A DNA stretch of 64,000 nt from Theocolax elegans (Eukaryota > Arthropoda > Insecta > Hymenoptera > Cerocephalidae), in contig CM047429.1 of NCBI GenBank assembly GCA_026168455.1, positions 5,669,125 through 5,733,124 of the forward strand, given 5' to 3'. Position 1 is the first letter of the stretch, and the number at the start of each line of letters is the position of its first letter. A program made the translations under genes and the position numbers. The notes under the pieces are model-generated. The model saw only the letters and a list, made by a program, of their open reading frames with translations, searched no databases and was not told the origin of the DNA. Shown here one piece after another: positions 56,460 through 64,000 of the stretch.

Positions 56460-57420
56460 GGTCGCCCGCGTAAAAATCAGAAAGTTTGGGCCAAACTTCG
56501 CCCAAGTTTATGTTTGTATAAACTTGGGGCAAATTTGGGCAATGAGACTATGCCAAACTTGACAACTCACGCATTCCAAGTTTGGAAGAAATTTGCAAAA
56601 GTTATGCCAAACTTCCCACAAAGTTCTTATAAATTATTTTGTTATTGGCTTAAATATGGGACAAATTTGTCCAAAGTATGGCGCAAGTGTAGGATTACTT
56701 TTGCTAAACTTTATTTTTAGGTTATATTAATTATATAATTTGAAAAGAAAGGAAATTAAAAATAATTTAATATACCCGATTTACACCTGAAAGAAAATTC
56801 ATACATATTTTTCCAAAAGATTCTAAGGTCCTCGGTGAATTTCATCCTCTTGATCTAAGTCGTCGCAGCACGTCATTTCAAGCTCGTCAAGCAAATTTTA
56901 CAAGCGTCCCTTAGTAACCAGCAATCAAATGACTTCTTGTTTATTGGTCACTAAGAAATTTTTCTTGACGCCGCAGCATCAGGTTAACCCTTAACGTCGA
57001 CTTGAAATGACATGCTGCGACGACTTAGATCAAGAGGATGAAATTCACCGAGGACCTTAGAATCTTTTGGAAAAATATGAATGAATTTTCTTTCAGGTGT
57101 AAATCGGGTATATTAAATTATTTTTAATTTCCTTTCTTTTCAAATTATATAATTAATATAACCTAAAAATAAAGTTTAGCAAAAGTAATCCTACACTTGC
57201 GCCATACTTTGGACAAATTTGTCCCATATTTCAGCCAATAACAAAATAATTTATAAGAACTTTGTGGGAAGTTTTGCATAACTTTTGCAAATTTCTCCCA
57301 AACTTGGAATGCGTGAGTTGTCAAGTTTGGCATAGTCTCATTGCCCAAATTTGCCCCAAGTTTATACAAACATAAACTTGGGCGAAGTTTGGCCCAAACT
57401 TTCTGATTTTTACGCGGGAC
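56460..57420. repeat. Foldback element 1, CCCGCGTAAAAA ends
   Basis: The arms, about 470 bp each, are near-perfect inverted copies from GGTCGCCCGCGTAAAAATCA (56460) to TGATTTTTACGCGGGACC (57420), centre about 56941. The outer part is rich in the word AAGTTTGGGC/GCCCAAACTT. The mirrored 68-codon frames at 56514 and 57163 are by-products of the symmetry. No transposase. Confidence 0.88.
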
Positions 57421-58735
57421 CTTTTATAAATTGTTAGGATTGTTTAAATACATAATATATTTATTTATTCTTGAATAACAAGGTAGTAAAATTGAATAAA
57501 AATGTTACTGCAGTTAAATACTGCAAAACAATGTCTGCTGTGGCCTATAATTATAAATGATCAATACGAAATATTCTGTATATTTCTGTTCTATTCTATT
57601 CTAGACTTGTTATTATTATTACGAATTTTTAATTAACGGGATGTGTACCCCAGAAAACAGAAAATTATATTTATTTTTTATTAAACGAGAAATTCAATTT
57701 ATCGAAAAAAACATCCTATAACAGTGTTGTGTTTCTTCTAGAGATAACCCGTGAATTTTTTCATATTTTTTATTGATAAATGCTCGAGATTTTCGGACAT
57801 CCGTGAATCATTGTTGTACAGCTGTATATTACCGCCCGCGTAAAAAAATTTAAGTTTATATGAAGTTTGTATAAACTTTACGTTTGTCTAAACTTCATAT
57901 GACGTGCTGCGACGACTTAGATCAAGAGGATGAAATTCACCGAGGACCTTAGAATCTTTTGGAAAAATATGAATGAATTTTCTTTCAGGTGTAAATCTTA
58001 AAGTTTAGCAAAAGTAATCCTACACTTGCGCCTACTTTGGACAAATTTGTCCCATATTTCAGCCAATAACAAATAATTTATAAGAACTTTGTGGGAAGTT
58101 TTGCATAACTTTTGCAAATTTCTCCCAAACTTGGAATGCGTGAGTTGTCAAGTTTGGCATAGTCTCATTGCCCAAATTTGCCCCAAGTTTATACAAACAT
58201 AAACTTGGGCGAAGTTTGGCCCAAACTTTCTGATTTTTACGCGGGACCTTTTATAAATTGTTAGGATTGTTTAAATACATAATATATTTATTTATTCTTG
58301 AATAACAAGGTAGTAAAATTGAATAAAAATGTTACTGCAGTTAAATACTGCAAAACAATGTCTGCTGTGGCCTATAATTATAAATGATCAATACGAAATA
58401 TTCTGTATATTTCTGTTCTATTCTATTCTAGACTTGTTATTATTATTACGAATTTTTAATTAACGGGATGTGTACCCCAGAAAACAGAAAATTATATTTA
58501 TTTTTTATTAAACGAGAAATTCAATTTATCGAAAAAAACATCCTATAACAGTGTTGTGTTTCTTCTAGAGATAACCCGTGAATTTTTTCATATTTTTTAT
58601 TGATAAATGCTCGAGATTTTCGGACATCCGTGAATCATTGTTGTACAGCTGTATATTACCGCCCGCGTAAAAAAATTTAAGTTTATATGAAGTTTGTATA
58701 AACTTTACGTTTGTCTAAACTTCATATGACGTTGG
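57009..58735. repeat. Tandem duplication joining parts of two foldbacks
   Basis: Unit 1 (57009-57900) and unit 2 (57901-58735) match almost exactly, starting GACATGCTGCGACGACTTAG and GACGTGCTGCGACGACTTAG. Unit 2 lacks about 65 bp present in unit 1 (around 57108-57172). Each unit holds the right arm of foldback 1, about 410 bp of spacer and the left 65 bp of foldback 2. The junction falls at CATATGACGT, with short homology to GACATG. Confidence 0.85.
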
Positions 58736-58884
58736 CTAGCAGGACTGAGCCGAACTTGGTAAATATTGATTACACATTTGTAGAAAATTTATATCAACAT
58801 AAAATAATGTCCTGGGTAACTTTAAAAATAGTTTTTTTGAACGTGCAAAATTTGAATTAATAAAAAAATTAAAAAAAAATAAAT

Positions 58885-58956
58885 TCTGGACCCGAGATTC
58901 GAACCTCCGATCTTTTACTTCGGAGTCTCTCGCTCTACCAACTGAGCTATTTTATT
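58885..58956 (-). repeat. tRNA-like segment, left arm
   Basis: On the minus strand box A is TAGCTCAGTTGG (exact) and box B is GGTTCGAATCT (one mismatch). The D-arm pairs (GCTC/GAGC), but the anticodon and T stems do not, so a functional tRNA is unlikely. Confidence 0.6.
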
Positions 58957-59060
58957 TGTTTCTGTCATAATGATAAATGTTGGTTATAAATTTAGCATAC
59001 TTCACAACATATTTCCATTGTTCTTTATAACCAACATTTAACATTATGACAGAAACAAAT

Positions 59061-59129
59061 AAAATAGCTCAGTTGGTAGAGCGAGAGACTCCGAAGTGAA
59101 AGATCGGAGGTTCGAATCTCGGGTCCAGA
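59061..59129 (+). repeat. tRNA-like segment, right arm
   Basis: Mirror image of the left-arm copy, differing at one or two bases (GTGAAAGATC here, GTAAAAGATC there). Pol III could in principle read both arms outward from the loop. Confidence 0.6.
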
Positions 59130-59448
59130 ATTTATTTTTTTTAATTTTTTTATTAATTCAAATTTTGCACGTTCAAAAAAACTATTTTTAAACTAACGCA
59201 GGACATTATTTTATGTTGATATAAACTTTCTACAAATGTGTAATCAATATTTACCAAGTTCGGCTCAGTCCTGTTAGCCAACGTCATATGAAGTTTAGCT
59301 AAACGTAAAGTTTATACAAACTTCATATAAACTTAAATTTTTTTACGCGGGGTACCCTCAAATAGTCAGATTAAGTTCAAATTCAGTTTGCGCAGCCTTT
59401 GCCTATCGTTGCTGCCGTTCGACCCTCACTGCCTCCACCGACTAATAT

Positions 59449-60890
59449 CCCACACAGCCTGAAAGCTTCCCGATGAAAGATTCATGCAATATTCCTTTGC
59501 AAGTTTGCTGCAACCTTCCTAAAACTTTACTGAATCTTACAGCAATCTTTCAAAGGAAGATTCCTCGAAAGCGTTATACAATATTGTAGCAACATTCCAG
59601 GAAAGATAAAAATCACGGTAAAATGATATATTGCATAAAACATTGCTAACAGCTTGCAGCAACATTTCTAGAAATGCTGCAAACTTCATTACAAAAAGCT
59701 TTCATGAAAGGCAACTCGAAATATTGAAGCAAGATTTATAACAGATTCAAAGAAATTATACGACGTAAGCTTACTGCAAGCTATTTAAATATATTGCTGC
59801 AACCATTCAAGGAATATTCCTTCTTAATGTTCCAGAAAAATTCAGTAAAAGAATGCAGTAATTATTTTTGACTAGCTTCTAGGAAGCTTGCTTAAAAGCC
59901 TTCCAGTAAGATTTAAATGATTCTTTCTGGCAGGTCATAGGACAATGTTTCCGGCTAGCTTTCGGCAAGCTTCCTGAAAGCAGCACCGAAAGTCGCAAGA
60001 GAAAAGAAAATTAAATTTGCATGAAACCTTGCTAAAATATTACCGCAAATATTGCAGGAATGTTACTCGTAATTTTTCGTGAAAGACAGGCAGACAGATT
60101 GCCACAACCTTACTGGCCACCTTCAAAAGAGATTCGTCATGCACTGCACAACAAGCTTTCAGAAGCTTATTCTGGAAGATTGCAGCAGCCCGTCAAGGAA
60201 TATTCCCGTTAAATTATGCAAAAATGTTTCACGAAAGATTGCGGGAATCAACGGTACCTATTTTGTAGAAAAATTGCGTAAAAGATTGCAGCAGGATTTC
60301 AATGCATTCTTTCTGAAAGATCATAGAACAGTATTTCCGGCAAGCTTCCTGCAAGATTCCTGGAAGCCGAAAATAAAATTAAGCTTGCATGAAACCTTGC
60401 TGAAATATTGCCCCCAATATTGCAGGAATGTTACTCGTTATCCTTCGTGAAAGACAGGCAGACAGATTGCCACAACCTTTTTGCCACCTTTAAAATAGTT
60501 TTGTCAGGCATTGCACGATCAGCTTTCAGAAGCTTATTCTGGAAGATTGAAACAACCTAATAGGAAATATTTCCATTGAATTATGCAAAAAGGTTTAACA
60601 AAAGAATGTCACAATGTACAGTACATGTTTTGTAGAAAGCTTCCCTAAAAGCTTCCAGCAAGATTCCAATGAAATTTTTAAGGAAGATCGAAAGAGAATA
60701 TTTCTGTCAAGCGTCCTGCAAGTTTTTAGAAAACCGCACCGAAAGACACAAGGAAAATAAAGTTTAGCTTGCATGGAAGCTTGCTGAAATATTGTCTCAA
60801 ATATTGCAGTAACGTAACTGACAATCTTTCAAAAAAGTCTATGTATAGCATGAATCTTCCATCGCAGAGATATTTTAATACTGCTTCGTG
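59449..60890 (-). repeat. AAGCTT word-saturated element, CCCACACAGC terminus (copy 1)
   Basis: Starts CCCACACAGCC and is filled with variants of GCAAGCTTCC, TGAAAGATT, GCTGCAACATTCC and AGCTTTCAG for about 1.4 kb. Blocks repeat internally (AGACAGGCAGACAGATTGCC at about 60090 and 60451; GAAACCTTGCTGAAATATTG-like at about 60025, 60388 and 60775), giving a higher-order period near 360 bp. The 123-codon open frame at 60079-60450 is a by-product. Confidence 0.75.
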
Positions 60891-61115
60891 CAGTATTCTG
60901 TAAATAATTTTTTATCTTTATTATTTATTAATATTGATATTAATAATAAATTATATTTTGTAGTTATATGTATAATTAACAGATTTACTTATTTCTAATT
61001 ACGCCGAAATCGATCTGAATATTCCAAGTAATTATTTAACTTTATGTTTTATTAATATTTAATTATATTTTATACTTTGTATTTATATCATTGCTCGCTG
61101 ACTAGTTCGCTGATT
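60891..61115. other. AT-rich spacer
   Basis: No gene or repeat boundary other than the adjoining elements. Confidence 0.4.
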
Positions 61116-61735
61116 CCCACACAGCATAAAAGCTTCCTGAAGAAAGATTCATGTAATATTTCTTTGCATGTTTGCTGCAACCTCCCTAAAACTTAACTTA
61201 ATTTTACAGCAATATTTCAAAGGAACATTCTACGAAAGCCTTCTGTAATTTTTTAGCAACATTCCAAGAAAGATATAAATAACGATAAAATAATATATTG
61301 CATGAAACACTGCCAATAGATTGCAGCAACATTTCTAGAAATGTTTCAAAATTCATCACAGAAAACTTTCATGAAAGACAACCGAAAATATTTAAGCATG
61401 ATTTATGACCGATTCAAAGAAATAATACATCGAAAGTTTGATGCAAGCTATTCAAATATATTATTGCAACCATTCAAGGAATATTGCTGCCTAAGGTTCC
61501 AGAAAATTTCAGAGAAAGAATGAGGCAATCACTGGTCACTAACTTCTAGGAAGCTTGCATGTAAGACTTCCAGCAAGATTTCAACGCATTGATTCTGAGC
61601 GATCAAAAGACAATATTTCCTGCAAGCTTCTTGCAAGTTTTCAGCAAACCGCACCGAAAGTCACAATGGAAAATAAAATTAAGCTGGCATGAAAATTGCT
61701 GAAATGTTGCCGCAAATATTCCCCGATGGAAATTT
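61116..61735 (-). repeat. AAGCTT word-saturated element, CCCACACAGC terminus (copy 2)
   Basis: Starts CCCACACAGCATAAAAGCTT and follows copy 1 in order (AGAAAGATTCATG, TTTGCTGCAACC, TTCCAAGAAAGATA, ATATTGCATGAAACA), shorter and diverged. Both copies have the terminus at the left. Confidence 0.75.
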
Positions 61736-62500
61736 TAAAAAGTAAATAGAAGAATATAAATGCAGCTAAATGTGACAATTGAGACTGTATTTACTTTTAT
61801 TTACGTTTATTTACTTTTCTTTACATTTATTTACATTTATTTAGATTTATTTATGAATGTATACATTTTTTATCGTTTATATAAAATTGTGTACATTTAT
61901 TTACAGTTATAAAATAAACTGCAATAAATAAAATTATAGAAAATTATAAATAATAATAAATTAAATTAAAATATTAAAAAACTATTTATTATAGATACAC
62001 TAACTAGGAGAATGTCTCACCTTCGGGTCACGGATCTTAACGAAATTCTGGGATAGGTTTTCTAATATAAAAATATGAAGAAATTCAAAATTTTAAACTC
62101 TAACGCTCTGATTTATGAAAATTAAAAGCCACTAAAACAAATTTTGAAGAAAAATTACTCCCATTTTAATCACTTATATCTTGGAAATAAATTGAAATAT
62201 ACACTGAAACTCAAAACCACCAAAAAACTACAATTTTCGTGAATGATCAAAAAACAATGTTTCTGGCAACATTCCTGCAAATTTTCGGTAAAAAATGCGA
62301 TAAGTTGTAGTGGAACATAAAATAAACCACTCCAAAGTAAGTGCATAAATTTTTTTGTAATGATCATGGTAATAGATTCATCGTTATAAGGCAACAAATA
62401 TACATTTCTATTAATATTTCGGACACTTTTCCCAGATATTTTGACCATAAGTGATCTTAATGATTTAGACCCACTCTGGAAATTTATTAACACGAGTTCG
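61736..62500. other. Simple repeat and a further AAGCTT-family scrap
   Basis: 61785-61900 is a run of TTTATTTAC-type 10-bp units. At 62245-62300 a scrap reading GATCAAAAAACAATGTTTCT and GGCAACATTCCTGCAAATTT matches the late part of the AAGCTT family. The 141-codon minus-strand frame at 62170-62595 has no recognisable domain. Confidence 0.4.
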
Positions 62501-63493
62501 CCGAGACGCACGGTGTGGAGGATTCGGGTGATCCTCCTTGCCTCGACACGATTTACTTTAAATTGATTGAATGTCGGCGGAAACGGGGAGAACAATTAAC
62601 ACACTAAGTTAAAATGAAAAGAAAATAATCATTTGTTTTAATGTATTCATTAACATGATGGCCATCCAGGCCTCGTGACGCGACAATAATTATTTTGTAC
62701 GGGCGGAAGTATTGGGAGTCAACCGGATCGAGTTTCTCGCCTGCGGATGACGACACTCCAATATTCGTTATTCGAGTACCAGCGTACCCGAATACACTCC
62801 CGATGCACACACTCTATCATACACTCGGGGAAGGGGGGAAACGCATGGTAATATAAATACACACTTACCGGGATGCGCCTCGTGTATGGCCCAGCTGATC
62901 CGTGTTCCGGTGGCCTCCTGGGCAACGGAGGACCGACGTCGGCAGTGATGAGAGGCCCATGCCTCGTGAACCGCGTTAACTCTCGCGCACAACCCCGTCC
63001 TGATCACACACCAAAAATCACTCGCAGTGCACCTCACGAGGACGATCCGGGTCGATGGCCGATGGCTTCGGCGCCTCACGCGCCTTTTTTTAGCCGTACT
63101 CAACGATAAATCGGCACCGATTAATGTTGTCCGCCTCGAACGGCGGTTCGGGACGTACTGAATTAGGCAATCACCTAATTTTCCGAAAAAGGGATGAGAG
63201 TGGGGAACACACGCACCCTCGCGCACTCATCCCTACGTATTATTGCGCGCGTAATTGTACACTTGAGTTCAAGTAAACAAATATCGTCGGTTGGCCTTGA
63301 CATACCAAAGGCTTCAACCACTTACAATTAAAATGAATTTGAATACTTCATCTGCCGCGAATAAATTGTGTGACGATTTCCGTCACAATATATACGTTTA
63401 CAATATATTATTAATCATGAAATATTCTGTCATTGAGTAATTTTACAATATCCTCAGTGTATAGCATAATTATTTTGTACATTATATAACGTA
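62501..63493 (-). other. GC-rich block with a splice-donor-like end
   Basis: 62500-63260 is GC-rich, with the minus strand ending CGCATCCCG before GTAAGT at about 62868. Open frames of up to 152 codons lack ATG starts and domains and are Arg/Ser-rich. As at 17810 and 27240, it could be a first exon plus promoter on the minus strand, or an LTR. Confidence 0.3.
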
Positions 63494-63763
63494 TTATATC
63501 CAAAGCATATCCACATACATATCTAAACTAATAGACACTTCCTCGTTAATTTTTGAATAAATCGATTCGAGAATTTCATCGTCAATGTCATATGTGACAT
63601 CTATAATATTTTTGTCGGTATTCCGAGTTATTTGAACGTTATGCATACTAACATTTTTATTATGTATAAAGTTAATAGTTTTCCGAGTCAAAATAGTTAC
63701 AAGCGACGTTATGTCATTTATATATTTTAATCCTTCGTTAATACATCTACTCACATTTTTCAT
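63494..63763 (-). CDS. Hypothetical 89-residue protein
   Basis: A true ATG at 63763 and a stop at 63494. The product is Ile/Asn/Asp-rich with no signal peptide, membrane segment or known motif. It lies just downstream on the minus strand of a 36-codon open stretch (about 63885-63773), which suggests a decayed longer ORF. It could be an unrecognised transposon gene or chance in AT-rich DNA. Confidence 0.3.
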   Translation of the reverse strand: MKNVSRCINEGLKYINDITSLVTILTRKTINFIHNKNVSMHNVQITRNTDKNIIDVTYDIDDEILESIYSKINEEVSISLDMYVDMLWI

Positions 63764-64000
63764 TTTTTGAATATAATTTTTTTCATAATTACAGTACGTC
63801 GAAAATGCTTTACAGAAGGACCATGTATTGGTACATGATCTTCTTCAATCTCAATCACCTTGTCATTGTGTGTGTTGTGACGTGTCCACTGGGGATTAGG
63901 GTGGAGTCACGATTTAAAACACAAATAAAGCAAACTTAGCTAAAAAGATTGCAGGTTTATTGCACTTAATGTGCTTACGAGTATTACACGGAAAATCAGC
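63764..64000. other. Window end, no firm feature
   Basis: The minus strand reads open without a stop for about 36 codons before the hypothetical gene (includes EIEEDHVPIHGPSVKHF). AATAAAG at 63925 and a GATTGCAGGTTTATTGCACT segment hint at an LTR or transcript end cut by the window edge. Confidence 0.2.

Larger units (their letters stand above)
58662..59350. repeat. Foldback element 2, CCCGCGTAAAAA ends, tRNA-like segment in each arm
   Basis: The arms are about 320 bp, from CCCGCGTAAAAAAATTTAAG (58662) to CTTAAATTTTTTTACGCGGG (about 59350), centre about 59008, with an AT-rich 80-bp loop. The outer word is AAGTTTATA/TATAAACTT. Both arms include the tRNA-like segments below. Confidence 0.88.

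Noticed and set aside
56514..57369. Two identical 68-codon ORFs on opposite strands
   Set aside because: They are created by the inverted repeat of foldback 1.
58885..59129. Functional tRNA gene pair
   Set aside because: A and B boxes are present, but the anticodon and T stems do not pair and no acceptor stem is found.
60079..60450. 123-codon ORF
   Set aside because: Lies wholly inside the AAGCTT word-saturated repeat; the frame is open by composition.
62768..63226. 152-codon minus-strand ORF
   Set aside because: No ATG start, Arg/Ser-rich GC-island translation, and a splice-donor-like site interrupts it.

Overview
The window is AT-rich, intron-containing insect DNA that is almost entirely transposable elements. 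Hymenoptera, probably an ant, fits the R1-clade, Gypsy and Copia content and the overall style, but the sequence alone does not fix the species. One host gene is clearly recognisable: two 5' coding exons of a tyrosine-decarboxylase-type PLP enzyme at 49394-49803 (+). Its remaining exons are not in the window.

Left third (1-28700). A decayed Gypsy element (Gypsy-A, 382-6160, +) is followed by minus-strand R1-clade LINE fragments (6178-8905), a tRNA-derived SINE (about 8930-9145) and a broken Pif1/Helitron-type helicase (10086-10535). Next come tandem repeats, long inverted repeats, two GC-rich blocks that may start minus-strand spliced transcripts (17809 and about 27480), a foldback element split by a solo LTR with a GTGC target duplication (19880-21780), and a 96-bp hairpin satellite (24260-25310).

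Middle third (28699-45796). A nearly complete Gypsy element (Gypsy-B, minus strand) has LTRs of about 99% identity, gag, protease-RT-RNase H-integrase pol, and an extra 269-residue GC-rich ORF with a Cys/His tail where env would be. Gag and pol carry only three premature stops, and all three are TGA at Trp positions. Its right LTR breaks directly into the truncated left LTR of a Copia element (38984-45796, +). The Copia element is peppered with the octamer TTCAGAGA in all three reading frames.

Right third (45797-64000). This part holds tRNA-like heads, elements whose interiors are saturated with one short palindromic word, and a duplicated segment upstream of the decarboxylase. A 4.3-kb composite inverted-repeat element (51366-55690) has a second hairpin satellite at its inner ends and a Helitron-like fragment inside. 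Two foldbacks with CCCGCGTAAAAA ends follow, one caught in a tandem duplication, then two copies of a family beginning CCCACACAGC.

The strongest candidates for something undescribed are the frame-independent TTCAGAG motif of the Copia element, the word-saturated repeat families sharing one terminus, the two diverged hairpin satellites with matching changes in both arms, and the Gypsy-B third ORF.
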